From Actinomadura atramentaria DSM 43919 (GTDB lineage Bacteria > Actinomycetota > Actinomycetes > Streptosporangiales > Streptosporangiaceae): a DNA stretch of 64,000 nucleotides. The notes under the pieces are model-generated. The model did not search any database, was not told where the DNA came from, and was given only the letters and a program-made list of their open reading frames with translations. Both the position numbers and the translations under genes were made by a program. The number at the start of each line of letters is the position of its first letter. The first letter of the stretch is position 1. Shown here in pieces: positions 8,140-16,206 of this stretch. The stretch is taken from positions 17,217 through 81,216 of the forward strand of contig NZ_KB907223.1 in NCBI RefSeq assembly GCF_000381885.1. Reading direction: 5' to 3'.

Positions 8140-9738
8140 GTGGACGCTGACCTCCCCGTGCTCATCGTCGGCGGCGGGCCGGTCGGGCTCGCGGCGGCGC
8201 TGGAACTGGCCCACCACGGCGTGGCCGCGACCGTCGTCGAGCCGCGCGCGTCCGTCGACCACGCCCGGCCGCGCGCCAAGACCACCTCGGCCCGCACGAT
8301 GGAGCACCTGCGCCGCTGGGGCCTGGCCCGGACGCTGCGCGAGCGCGCGCCGCTGCCGCAGGCGTGGTCGGACGAGGTCGTGTTCTGCACGACGCTGCTC
8401 GGCCGCGAGGTCGCCCGGTTCGACCGCTGCTTCGGCCTGGACCTGCTGCGCGACGACCTGGTCGCCGAGGGCGGCCAGCAGGTCCCGCAGCCGCTGGTGG
8501 AGAGCGTTCTGCGGGAGGCCGTCGAGGCGCGGCCCGGGCCGGTGCTGCTGACCGGCGCGACCGTCACCGGGCTGCGGCAGGACGCGGACGGCGTGGACGT
8601 GGACGTCCGCGACGCCGCCGGGGACCGCACCCTGCGCGCGTCCTACGTGATCGGCTGCGACGGCGGGCGCAGCGTCGTCCGCGACGCGATCGGCGCGGCG
8701 CTGGAGGGCGACGACGACAGCCGCCCCAACTTCAACGTCGTGTTCCGCGCGCCGGGCCTCGCGGACCGCGTCCCGCACGGCCGCGCCGTGCAGTACTGGG
8801 TGCTCGACCCGGGCCGCCCCGGGCTCGTCGGCCGCCTGGACCTCGACGACGCCTGGTGGTGCATCGGCATCGGCGTGGACGCCGAGCGCGGGTCCGCCGA
8901 CCCGGTCGGGATGGTCCGCGCGCTCATCGGGGACGCGGACGGCGAGGTCCCGATCGAGGTCGTCGCCACCGACCCGTGGCGCGCCCGGATGCGGCTCGCG
9001 GACCGCTACCGCAGCGGCCGGGTGTTCCTCGCGGGCGACGCCGCGCACCTGAACCCGCCGTGGGGCGGGCACGGGTTCAACACCGGCGTCGGGGACGCCG
9101 TGGACCTCGGCTGGAAGCTCGCCGCCGTCCTGTCCGGCTGGGCCCCCGCCGGGCTGCTGGACAGCTACGAGGCCGAGCGGCGGCCCGTCGCGGCCGCGAC
9201 GATCGACGCGGCGGCGCGGAACATGGCCGTGCTCACGCCCGAACTCGGGGACCGCCGGCTCGTCGGCGCCGACGAGGAGTTCCGCGCCGCCAAGCCCGCC
9301 GTCGAGGCGGCCGTGCGCCGGACGAAGTCGGCGGAGTTCCGCAGCCTCGGGCTCGTCCTCGGGACGGCCTACGGCGACTCGCCGAACGTCGTCGGGGGCG
9401 CGGCGGCGGACGAATGGGACCATTCGGTCTATGAGCCGGAGGCGGCCCCCGGCGCGCGGCTCCCGCACGTCTGGCTCGGCCCCGACGAGTCGCTGTACGA
9501 CCGGCTCGGCCCGGGATTCTCGCTCGTCGGGGATCTGGGGGAGCCGGGCGCGGCACCGATCGCGGCGGCGGCCCGGCGGCGCGGCGTCCCGCTCGCGGAG
9601 GTGGCGTACAAGCGGGCGGACGCGCTGTTCGGCGCGCCGCTCGTCCTGGTGCGGCCCGACCAGCACGTCGCGTGGCGCGGCGCGGCGAGCGCCGATCCGG
9701 ACGCGCTGTGGGCGGCGGTCCTCGGCGACGCCCGTTAG
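8140..9738 (+). CDS. FAD-dependent aromatic-ring monooxygenase (PheA/TfdB, MhpA-like)
   Basis: A 532-aa class A flavoprotein hydroxylase. The dinucleotide-binding motif GGGPVGLAAALELA is near residue 11, a second FAD motif (VIGCDGGRSVVRDAIG) in the middle, and FLAGDAAHLNPPWGGHGFNT near residue 299 is the ribityl-binding DG/GD motif. A thioredoxin-like C-terminal domain follows and ends in LVRPDQHVAWRG, typical of phenol hydroxylase-like enzymes. It should hydroxylate an aromatic or polyketide substrate with NAD(P)H and oxygen. GTG at 8140 follows GGAAGGA (8126-8132) at good spacing; an upstream ATG at 8065 lacks that support. Likely under the neighbouring IclR regulator. Confidence 0.88.
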   Translation: MDADLPVLIVGGGPVGLAAALELAHHGVAATVVEPRASVDHARPRAKTTSARTMEHLRRWGLARTLRERAPLPQAWSDEVVFCTTLLGREVARFDRCFGLDLLRDDLVAEGGQQVPQPLVESVLREAVEARPGPVLLTGATVTGLRQDADGVDVDVRDAAGDRTLRASYVIGCDGGRSVVRDAIGAALEGDDDSRPNFNVVFRAPGLADRVPHGRAVQYWVLDPGRPGLVGRLDLDDAWWCIGIGVDAERGSADPVGMVRALIGDADGEVPIEVVATDPWRARMRLADRYRSGRVFLAGDAAHLNPPWGGHGFNTGVGDAVDLGWKLAAVLSGWAPAGLLDSYEAERRPVAAATIDAAARNMAVLTPELGDRRLVGADEEFRAAKPAVEAAVRRTKSAEFRSLGLVLGTAYGDSPNVVGGAAADEWDHSVYEPEAAPGARLPHVWLGPDESLYDRLGPGFSLVGDLGEPGAAPIAAAARRRGVPLAEVAYKRADALFGAPLVLVRPDQHVAWRGAASADPDALWAAVLGDAR

Positions 9739-9843
9739 CGGGTTTCTGAAATTCGGCTTTTGTCGGAAATGCTCGCGGCCGGACCGCGCATTCGCCCGCC
9801 GAATCCCGGAAATTCCCTGACCGGGCGCGCGGCGAAGGTCAGG

Positions 9844-10806
9844 ATGGAAAGCATGAACGGTGCGAAGTCCTTTCCCCTCATGCCCGGATACGACCACATC
9901 CAGATCGTCGCCGACCTCGACCCGGTCGCCGCCGTGCGGGACGGGGAGCTCGGGGAGCGGATGCGCGCCTACCCCAAGCTGTTCTCGCCCGAGCGCCCCG
10001 AGTTCGGCTTCGCCGTCCAGCGCGGCGCCGAGTGGCGCGTCGCCGAACTCGGCTGCCCCGACCCGGCGACCGCCCGCATCGCGCTGGGGGCGCGCCTGCG
10101 CCAGACCGCCCGCGAGGCCGACGCGGAGGCGGCGGACGCGATGCTCGCCGCCGCCGCGCGCCTCGACCCCGAGGACGGGGAGCAGCTCGCCAAGGACGAG
10201 TGGGAGATCGGGGACCGGCGCTACCGCGTCATTCGCGTCGAGAAGTTCACGCTGCTGCGCACCGGGGAGCTGGAGCCGCCGCGCGCCGGCGACACCGACC
10301 CCGCCGACGGCCGCGACCCGGCGCGCGGGTGGCTCATCGACCCGCCCGCCCCGGCCGGGCCGTGGGAGGCTCAGTTCCGGCTGAACCTGGTCGGGTACCT
10401 GCCGCCGCCCGAGACCGTCCCGGCGGCGGCCGAGACCGAGGCGCGGCACGCGGTGCGCACCCACCCCGGCGTCGTCCTGCTGCCGCCCAGCTTCACGGTC
10501 ATCGAGGTCGACGGCGAGCGGTGGAAGCCGTTCACCAGCGGCCACGGGCCCGCCGCCGCGCGGACCATGCTGGCGACGTACTGGACGCAGATCCTCCCGG
10601 TGCTGCGGCGGCACCGCGGCGGGCCGCCGACGCCCGAGGACCTCGCCGAGTGGCAGGCGGCGGCGGACGCGATCGAGGCGTCCCCCGGCCCCGACTTCAC
10701 GGCGTTCGGCCGCTCGTTCCGAATGGTCCGCATCACCCGCGCCGTACGCGTCGGGCGGGACGGCCCCGAAGGCCCCCGCCCGACGGACCAGGATCTTTAC
10801 GGCTGA
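9844..10806 (+). CDS. DUF5954-like conserved actinomycete protein
   Basis: A 320-aa soluble protein resembling DUF5954 proteins of streptomycetes. Recognisable blocks are FGFAVQRGAEWRVAELGCP, WEIGDRRYRVIRVEKF, ARGWLIDPPAPAG and FGRSFRMVRITRAVRVGRDG, with a C-terminal Pro/Arg ending. No catalytic motif, signal peptide or membrane segment is visible and no function is known. The ATG at 9844 has GAAGG at 9834-9838; an ATG three codons later is also possible, and the in-frame upstream ATG at 9760 would read through sequence that looks like leader. It appears monocistronic and is followed by a strong hairpin. Confidence 0.7.
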   Translation: MESMNGAKSFPLMPGYDHIQIVADLDPVAAVRDGELGERMRAYPKLFSPERPEFGFAVQRGAEWRVAELGCPDPATARIALGARLRQTAREADAEAADAMLAAAARLDPEDGEQLAKDEWEIGDRRYRVIRVEKFTLLRTGELEPPRAGDTDPADGRDPARGWLIDPPAPAGPWEAQFRLNLVGYLPPPETVPAAAETEARHAVRTHPGVVLLPPSFTVIEVDGERWKPFTSGHGPAAARTMLATYWTQILPVLRRHRGGPPTPEDLAEWQAAADAIEASPGPDFTAFGRSFRMVRITRAVRVGRDGPEGPRPTDQDLYG

Positions 10807-10890
10807 ATTTCCAAAGTCCCGGCCTACGGCCCTCGCCTGGCGGCTCGGGCCTCACCGGGCCTGTGCGAGCGCGGCATCGCTTCGCGATCC

Positions 10891-10928
10891 GGCCGGGGAA
10901 GCTCGCCTCCGGCGTCGCTTCCCCGGCC
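10891..10928. terminator. Perfect 12-bp hairpin between convergent genes
   Basis: GGCCGGGGAAGC (10891-10902) pairs perfectly with GCTTCCCCGGCC (10917-10928) around a 14-nt loop. It lies between the ends of the DUF5954-like gene (+) and the aquaporin gene (-), where a bidirectional terminator would be expected. There is no U-tract, which is usual for actinomycete terminators. Confidence 0.7.
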
Positions 10929-10972
10929 AGGTAACGCACTCGCGCTGTGGCTGAGGCACTTCGAGGCGGACC

Positions 10973-11761
10973 CTAGCCGGGGGAGCCGTCGTCCGGCGGG
11001 TTTCCCGGCTGGGGCTCGGCGCCGGCGCGCTCCTCGGTCGGCGGGGCCGTCGCGATCCGCGCGGGCCCGTTGAAGAACATGTGGATCGCCGCCGCCAGCA
11101 CCGCGCCGACGAACGGCGCGAGGATGAACAGCCACACCTGGTGCAGCGCCGTCCCGCCCGCGATCAGCGCCGGGCCGAGCGACCGCGCCGGGTTCACCGA
11201 CGTGCCGGTGATCGCGAGGCCGATGAGGTGGGCCGTCGCGAGCGCGAAGCCGATGACCAGGCCCGCCGTCGTGCGGTCGGCGGTCTTGCTCGTCACGGCC
11301 AGGACGGCGAACACGAAGAACGCCGTCAGGATGACCTCGACGAGGAACGCGCCGCCCGCGTTGATGTGGATGAGGCTCAGCGACCCCCAGCCGTCCGCGC
11401 CGAGGCCCGTCGTGGGACGGCGGTACAGCGGCGAGGCCGAGTACGTCGCCCAGAGCAGCAGCGCGCCGATGATGCCGCCGAGGAACTGGGCGATCCAGTA
11501 GCCGACCGCGCCGCGCGGGCTGATGCGGCCGACCAGCAGCGCGCCGAGCGTGACGGCCGGGTTGACGTGCGCCCCCGAGATCGGCGACAGCACGTACGTC
11601 AGGACGAGCACGACGAGACCGAACGTCAGCGCGGTCGCGACGACGCCGGCCGACAGGCTCCGCCCGGTGACGCCGAAGCCGAACGACAGGGTCGCCACGC
11701 CCACGGCGAAGTAGACGAGGAGCGCCGTCCCCAGGAATTCCGCCACGAGTTTCTTGAGCAT
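10973..11761 (-). CDS. Aquaporin (MIP family, AqpZ-like)
   Basis: A 262-aa integral membrane protein with six predicted helices and both half-helix signatures: HVNPAVTLG (NPA at residues 67-69) and SVNPARSLG (NPA 190-192 with the selectivity-filter Arg193). Length and an N-terminal MLKKLVAEFLGTALLVYF fit AqpZ-type water channels rather than the longer glycerol facilitators. It would sit in the cytoplasmic membrane and pass water or small neutral solutes. The C-terminal 30 residues are hydrophilic and Pro/Glu-rich. Start at ATG 11761. It is divergent from cobF, with no sign of a shared pathway. Confidence 0.92.
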   Translation of the reverse strand: MLKKLVAEFLGTALLVYFAVGVATLSFGFGVTGRSLSAGVVATALTFGLVVLVLTYVLSPISGAHVNPAVTLGALLVGRISPRGAVGYWIAQFLGGIIGALLLWATYSASPLYRRPTTGLGADGWGSLSLIHINAGGAFLVEVILTAFFVFAVLAVTSKTADRTTAGLVIGFALATAHLIGLAITGTSVNPARSLGPALIAGGTALHQVWLFILAPFVGAVLAAAIHMFFNGPARIATAPPTEERAGAEPQPGNPPDDGSPG

Positions 11762-11926
11762 TGGTCCCACTTTCCGAGGATTGTGGTTTCCCGCTCCGTA
11801 CCCCCGGCCGCCGCGCGGTGGTGCGCGTTCCGGGGCGCTCCGGGACGTTCCGGGACGAAGACTTGACGCGGGCTTTCCCGGACGGCCCGGTCCGGCCGGG
11901 TGCCCGGTATGCGGGAGAATGGCGCG

Positions 11927-12694
11927 GTGAGAAGGATCATCGTGATCGGGATCGGCGCGGGCGACCCCGAGCAGGTCACCGTGCAGGCCGTCCGGGCGCT
12001 GAACCGCGTCGACGTGTTCTTCGTCCTGGACAAGGGCGACGTCAAGCGGGAGCTGGTGGACCTGCGGCAGGAGATCCTCGACCGCTACGTCGAGGGGCGG
12101 GAGTACCGCGTCGCGGTCGGCCGCGACCCCGACCGCGACCGGGCGAGCGGCGCGTACGCCGAGGCCGTCGCGGACTGGCGGCGGCGGCGCGCGGACGTCT
12201 GCGCGGGGCTGATCGCGGAACACCTCGCGGACGGCGAGACCGGCGCGTTCCTGGTCTGGGGCGACCCGGCCCTGTACGACAGCACGCTGGCGATCCTCGA
12301 CGACCTGCGCGAACGCGGCGCGCTGGACGCCGAGGTGGAGGTCGTCCCGGGCATCAGCAGCGTCTCGGCGCTCGCGGCGCGGCACGGGACGGTCCTGAAC
12401 CGCGTCGGCCGCCCGGTGCAGATCACGACGGGCCGGCGGCTCGCGGAGCGCTGGCCGGACGACGCGGACGACGTCGTGGTCATGCTCGACGCCCGCGACG
12501 CCTTCGCCGGTCTCGGCGGGGACGTCGAGATCTTCTGGGGCGCCTACCTCGGCATGCCCGACGAGATCCTGATCTCCGGGCGGCTGCCCGACGTCGCCGC
12601 GCAGATCGCCGAGGCGCGCGCCGAGGCCCGCCGCCGCAAGGGCTGGATCATGGACACCTACCTGCTGCGCCGGTCCGCGCCCGCGGCCGACTAG
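11927..12694 (+). CDS. cobF: Precorrin-6A synthase (deacetylating)
   Basis: A 255-aa tetrapyrrole (corrin) methyltransferase. The start IIVIGIGAGDPEQVTVQAVRA, the central FLVWGDPALYDSTLAIL, VVPGISSVSALAARHG and a long basic insert characteristic of CobF all match. In the aerobic cobalamin pathway CobF uses SAM to methylate C-1 of precorrin-5 while releasing the acetyl group, giving precorrin-6A. It is alone here, not beside other cob genes, so either the pathway is dispersed or this copy serves salvage or is partly redundant. The GTG at 11927 has GGAG at 11914-11917; an ATG at 11909 is an alternative. A small hairpin at 12703-12720 follows. No cobalamin riboswitch was seen upstream. Confidence 0.88.
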   Translation: MRRIIVIGIGAGDPEQVTVQAVRALNRVDVFFVLDKGDVKRELVDLRQEILDRYVEGREYRVAVGRDPDRDRASGAYAEAVADWRRRRADVCAGLIAEHLADGETGAFLVWGDPALYDSTLAILDDLRERGALDAEVEVVPGISSVSALAARHGTVLNRVGRPVQITTGRRLAERWPDDADDVVVMLDARDAFAGLGGDVEIFWGAYLGMPDEILISGRLPDVAAQIAEARAEARRRKGWIMDTYLLRRSAPAAD

Positions 12695-12702
12695 CGTTCA
12701 CC

Positions 12703-12720
12703 CGCCCGTCCACCCGGGCG
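12703..12720 (+). terminator. Small GC hairpin after cobF
   Basis: CGCCCG (12703-12708) and CGGGCG (12715-12720) form a 6-bp stem with a 6-nt loop just after the cobF stop. It is a weak terminator candidate without a U-tract. Confidence 0.35.
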
Positions 12721-12784
12721 TCACGTCCCGCTCACCTGCGAGGTGGATCGTTCCAGCCGCGAACGACCACCGAGGGAGGCCCGC

Positions 12785-14359
12785 GTGACGGACGGAACGA
12801 GCAGGCGGCAGGTGCTGCGGGGACTGGGCGGGGCGGCGATCGCCGTCCCGGTGCTCGGCCGGGCGGGGACCGCCGCCGCGCTGGTGACGACGCCGGACCG
12901 GGCGGGCGCGCCCGCGCCCGAGCAGCTCCACCTGCAGTTCGGCGCGGACGCGGCGCGCGAGATGGCGGTGTCCTGGGCCGCGCCGCGGCGCGTCGCCCGG
13001 CCGCTGGTGCGCCTCGGCCGCCCCGGGCACGGGTTCGGCACGACCGTCCGGGCGCGCGAGCGCGTCTACACCGAGGCGCTGACCGGCGAGCGCGTCTTCA
13101 CGTACCACGCCGAGCTGCCCCGGCTGAGCCCCGACACCGGCTACGTCTACCGCGTCGAGCACGACGGGGCCGCGCCGGTCGCGGGCTCGTTCCGCACCGC
13201 GCCGCACGGCCGGTCCAGGGGCTTCCGGTTCACCAGCTTCGGGGACCAGGCGATCCCGGCGGCGGTCGGCGCGGGCCTCGGCCCGGCGACGCCCAACGCC
13301 GGGTACGTCGTGGACGCCGTGGACCGGCTCGACCCGCTGTTCCACCTGCTCAACGGCGACCTGTGCTACGCCAACGTCAGCGACGACCCGGTGGGGACGT
13401 GGCGGTCGTTCTTCGCCAACAACCAGCGGTCGGCGAGCCGCCGCCCGTGGATGCCGTGCGCGGGCAACCACGAGAACGAGGTCGGCAACGGCCCGCAGGG
13501 CTACGAGGCGTACCGGACGCGGTTCGCGCTGCCCGACAACGGCTCGCGCGAGTTCTCCGGCAACTGGTACGCGTTCACGGTCGGCCCGATCCGCGTGGTC
13601 TCGCTGAACAACGACGACGTGTGCCTCCAGGACGGCGCGTTCAGCGCGTACCGCCGCGACCACGTCCCCGGCTACGACGCCAAGGGCTACGACCCCTACA
13701 TCCGCGGCTACAGCCGGGGCGAGCAGAAGCGGTGGCTGGAGCGGACGCTGCGCGCGGCGGCGCACGATCCGGCGATCGACTGGATCGTCGTGTGCATGCA
13801 CCAGGTCGCGATGTCGTCGGCGCACTTCAACGGCGCGGACCTCGGCATCCGGCAGGAGTGGCTGCCGCTGTTCGACGAGTACGGGGTGGACCTGGTGCTG
13901 GCGGGGCACGAGCACCACTTCGAGCGGACGTTCCCCGTCCGGGGCGTGCTGCCGGGCAGCGCGCTGCTGACGCCCGCGCCGCGCGAGACGGACCCGTCGG
14001 TCATCGACACGACCAAGGGCGCCGTCCACATGATCATCGGCGGCGGCGGGCACTCGTCGGCGACGCCGTGGTCGGCGTTCGACAGCCCCAACGACGGCGT
14101 CGTGATCACGGGCGTCGGCGCGGGCGGGCCGCGCAGCGGGCGGGCGTCGAAGTTCGCGACCGAGCCCGCGCCGTGGTCGGCGTACCGGGACCTCATGCGC
14201 CCCTACGGGTTCGCGTCGTTCGACTTCGAGCCGCATGCGAAGCGCGGGCACACGCAGATCACGGTGACGCACTACGGAGCCGATCTCGGCTCGCGGAACT
14301 ACGAGGAACTGGACCGGTTCGTCCTGCGCAAGCCGATCGGCGGCCGGCCCGGCCGGTGA
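12785..14359 (+). CDS. Tat-exported purple acid phosphatase-type metallophosphoesterase
   Basis: A 524-aa exported enzyme. The N-terminus has a twin-arginine signal (SRRQVLRGLGG then a hydrophobic stretch). Residues 45-145 form the fibronectin-like N-terminal domain of purple acid phosphatases. The dinuclear metal ligands are visible as GDQ (153-155), GDLCY (191-195), GNHE (227-230), His339 in VCMHQ, and GHEHH (374-378). The GTG at 12785 has GAGGGAGG at 12772-12779; a longer start at 12743 is less likely. It should hydrolyse phosphate esters outside the membrane, perhaps in phosphate scavenging, although no PHO box was recognised. Confidence 0.9.
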   Translation: MTDGTSRRQVLRGLGGAAIAVPVLGRAGTAAALVTTPDRAGAPAPEQLHLQFGADAAREMAVSWAAPRRVARPLVRLGRPGHGFGTTVRARERVYTEALTGERVFTYHAELPRLSPDTGYVYRVEHDGAAPVAGSFRTAPHGRSRGFRFTSFGDQAIPAAVGAGLGPATPNAGYVVDAVDRLDPLFHLLNGDLCYANVSDDPVGTWRSFFANNQRSASRRPWMPCAGNHENEVGNGPQGYEAYRTRFALPDNGSREFSGNWYAFTVGPIRVVSLNNDDVCLQDGAFSAYRRDHVPGYDAKGYDPYIRGYSRGEQKRWLERTLRAAAHDPAIDWIVVCMHQVAMSSAHFNGADLGIRQEWLPLFDEYGVDLVLAGHEHHFERTFPVRGVLPGSALLTPAPRETDPSVIDTTKGAVHMIIGGGGHSSATPWSAFDSPNDGVVITGVGAGGPRSGRASKFATEPAPWSAYRDLMRPYGFASFDFEPHAKRGHTQITVTHYGADLGSRNYEELDRFVLRKPIGGRPGR

Positions 14360-14437
14360 CGGCGGACCGGACCGAGCCGCTACTACACTCGTAGCAGACG
14401 GTCCGGCCGGGCCGTCCCCGGTGACGTGGAGGTTTCG

Positions 14438-14893
14438 ATGGCGCTCTGGTCCAGGCTGCGCGAGTCCACCCAGACGATGCAGGAACAGCTCAACGCCAAG
14501 AAGAACGAACTGAAGAGCGGAGCGTTCCGGGACGCGAGCATGGCGATCTGCGCCCTGGTCGCCGCCGCGGACGGCGTCGTCGACCCGGCGGAGCGGCAGC
14601 GGACCGCCGCGCTCATCGGCGCCAACGACGTCCTCGCCAACTTCCCGGCCGACGACCTGCGGCAGCGCTTCAACGGCTACCTCGCCAAACTGGAGGCCGA
14701 CTTCGAGTTCGGCAAGGTCGGCGTCCTCCAGGACGTCGCGAAGGTGAAGAAGAAGCCCGCCGAGGCGCGCGCCGTCATCCAGATCGGCATCGTCATCGGC
14801 GGCGCGGACGGGCACTTCGACGACCACGAGAAGGCCGTCGTCCGGGAGGCGTGCTACGCGGTCGGCCTGCCGCCCGCCGAGTTCGACCTGTGA
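14438..14893 (+). CDS. TerB-like tellurite-resistance-type protein
   Basis: A 151-aa, mostly helical, acidic cytosolic protein. Two similar acidic motifs stand out: AAADGVVDPAERQ and IGGADGHFDDHEK, which correspond to the paired metal-binding (DG-x-DxxE) loops of the TerB fold. Ter proteins are linked to tellurite and oxidant stress and to phage or colicin resistance, but isolated TerB proteins have no fixed role. GGAGG at 14428-14432 supports the ATG at 14438. No other ter gene (terC, terD, terZ) lies in the window, so a stand-alone stress function is a guess. Confidence 0.85.
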   Translation: MALWSRLRESTQTMQEQLNAKKNELKSGAFRDASMAICALVAAADGVVDPAERQRTAALIGANDVLANFPADDLRQRFNGYLAKLEADFEFGKVGVLQDVAKVKKKPAEARAVIQIGIVIGGADGHFDDHEKAVVREACYAVGLPPAEFDL

Positions 14894-14900
14894 TCCCCCC

Positions 14901-14925
14901 GGGGCCGCCCCGCGCGGGCGGCCCC
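14901..14925 (+). terminator. 10-bp GC hairpin after the TerB-like gene
   Basis: GGGGCCGCCC (14901-14910) and GGGCGGCCCC (14916-14925) form a perfect 10-bp stem with a 5-nt loop, starting 7 nt after the TerB stop. It should end that transcript before the BlaI-like gene. Confidence 0.75.
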
Positions 14926-14953
14926 GCCGACCCGACCCGGTGAGGGGGAGCCC

Positions 14954-15328
14954 GTGTCCCGACGACCGCTCGGCCAGCTCGAAGCCGAGGTCCTCGCCGC
15001 GCTCGCGGCGGCGGGCGCGCCGCTGTCGGCGGGCGACGTCGGCGGCCGCCTCGCGGGCGAACCCGCCTACACGACCGTCAACACGATCCTGTTCCGGCTG
15101 TACCGCAAGGGCATGGTGACGCGGCGGCGCGACCGGCGGCAGTTCCGGTACGTCCTCGCGGTGGACGAGTCGCGGCTCGTCGCGAACCGCATGCACCAGC
15201 ACCTGCGGCACGCCAGCGACCCGCACGGCGTCCTCGCGCAGTTCCTCCAGGAGCTGAGCCCCGAGCAGGAGAACGCGCTGCGCGACCTGCTCGACCGCGC
15301 GCGCCGCCCCGGGGAGGCCGCGCCGTGA
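14954..15328 (+). CDS. BlaI/MecI-family repressor
   Basis: A 124-aa winged-helix regulator: LGQLEAEVLAALAAAGAPLS, YTTVNTILFRLYRKGMVTRR and RQFRYVLAV match the BlaI/MecI DNA-binding domain. In the family a membrane metalloprotease (BlaR/MecR, M56) triggers repressor loss. The next gene encodes just such a peptidase and its GTG overlaps this stop (GTGA), so the two form a repressor-protease operon. The GTG at 14954 follows a GAGGGGGAG Shine-Dalgarno. The regulated target is not evident because no beta-lactamase or ATPase operon follows. Confidence 0.9.
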   Translation: MSRRPLGQLEAEVLAALAAAGAPLSAGDVGGRLAGEPAYTTVNTILFRLYRKGMVTRRRDRRQFRYVLAVDESRLVANRMHQHLRHASDPHGVLAQFLQELSPEQENALRDLLDRARRPGEAAP

Positions 15329-16200
15329 CCTGGTTCACGCTGCTGCCCGCCGCGCTCACCCTCACCCTCGGCGTCGTCCTCGGCCGCGTCGCGCCGCCGC
15401 TGCACCCGCGCTGGTCCGCGCGGCTGCTCGCCGTCGTCGCCGGGACCACCGCGACCGCCGTCGCGGGGACGGCGCTGTTCGTCGCCGTCAACTACGTCGC
15501 GACGCTCGCCCCCGCCGCCGCGCGGCGGCTGCCCGAGTGGGCCCTGTTCGGCGACGACGTGGCCGTGCCCGCCGTCCTCGGCGCGCCCGCGCTGGCGGTG
15601 ACGCTCGTCAACGCGGCCGTCGTGGCGCGGCTCGCCCGCCGCTGGCGCGCCGACGTGCGGACCGCGCAGCGGCAGGCCGCCGGGACCGTGCTGGACACCG
15701 ACGACCTGGTCGCCGTCGCCGTGCCGGGCCGCGCCGGGGGCGTCCTGGTGTCGCGGGGCCTGCTCGCGGCGCTCGCGCCGCCGCAACTGCGGGCCGTCCT
15801 CGAGCACGAGCTGGCGCACCTGCGGCACCGGCACCACCGGTACCTGGCGGCGGGCGCGCTCGCCGCCGCGACGCTGCCGCCGCTGCGGCGGCTCAACGAG
15901 CGGCTGCGGTTCGCCGTCGAGCGCTGGGCGGACGAGGACGCCGCCGAACGCCTCGGCGACCGGCGGCTCGTCGCCCGCACGATCGCGCACGTCGCGCTGA
16001 GCCGGGGCGCGCGGCCGCCGCTCGCGCCGGGCTTCGCGGACTCGGCCGTCGTCCGGCGCGTCGAGGCGCTGCTCACCGACCCGCCCGGCCAGAACACCAT
16101 CAGCGGGCCGGTGACGCTCGCGGGGACGGGCGTGACGACCAGCGGCCTGGCGTCGCTGGCGCTCCAGCTCGACCAGGCCGTGGCGTTCGTGCTGCACTGA
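15325..16200 (+). CDS. M56/M48-type membrane metallopeptidase (BlaR1-like)
   Basis: A 291-aa membrane protein with about four hydrophobic helices (near residues 5-22, 34-60, 80-102 and the C-terminus). The zinc-protease motif HELAH is at 161-165 in LEHELAHLRHRHHR, with the downstream ERWADEDAAERLG segment supplying the third ligand. It lacks an extracellular penicillin-binding sensor domain, so it is the short type paired with BlaI regulators in actinomycetes. GTG at 15325 overlaps the repressor stop by 4 nt. The C-terminus converges on the next gene; both stops lie in CTGAC-N4-GTCAG (16197-16210). Confidence 0.88.
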   Translation: MTWFTLLPAALTLTLGVVLGRVAPPLHPRWSARLLAVVAGTTATAVAGTALFVAVNYVATLAPAAARRLPEWALFGDDVAVPAVLGAPALAVTLVNAAVVARLARRWRADVRTAQRQAAGTVLDTDDLVAVAVPGRAGGVLVSRGLLAALAPPQLRAVLEHELAHLRHRHHRYLAAGALAAATLPPLRRLNERLRFAVERWADEDAAERLGDRRLVARTIAHVALSRGARPPLAPGFADSAVVRRVEALLTDPPGQNTISGPVTLAGTGVTTSGLASLALQLDQAVAFVLH

Positions 16201-16206
16201 CCGCCG

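Noticed and set aside
5659..10614. A 1651-aa minus-strand open frame
   Set aside because: It runs antisense to the sigma factor partner, IclR, monooxygenase and DUF5954-like genes, is low-complexity and has no domain; long antisense frames are expected at this GC content.
11762..11926. Cobalamin riboswitch upstream of cobF
   Set aside because: The gap is short, shared with the aquaporin leader, and no B12-box-like sequence or fitting structure was seen.
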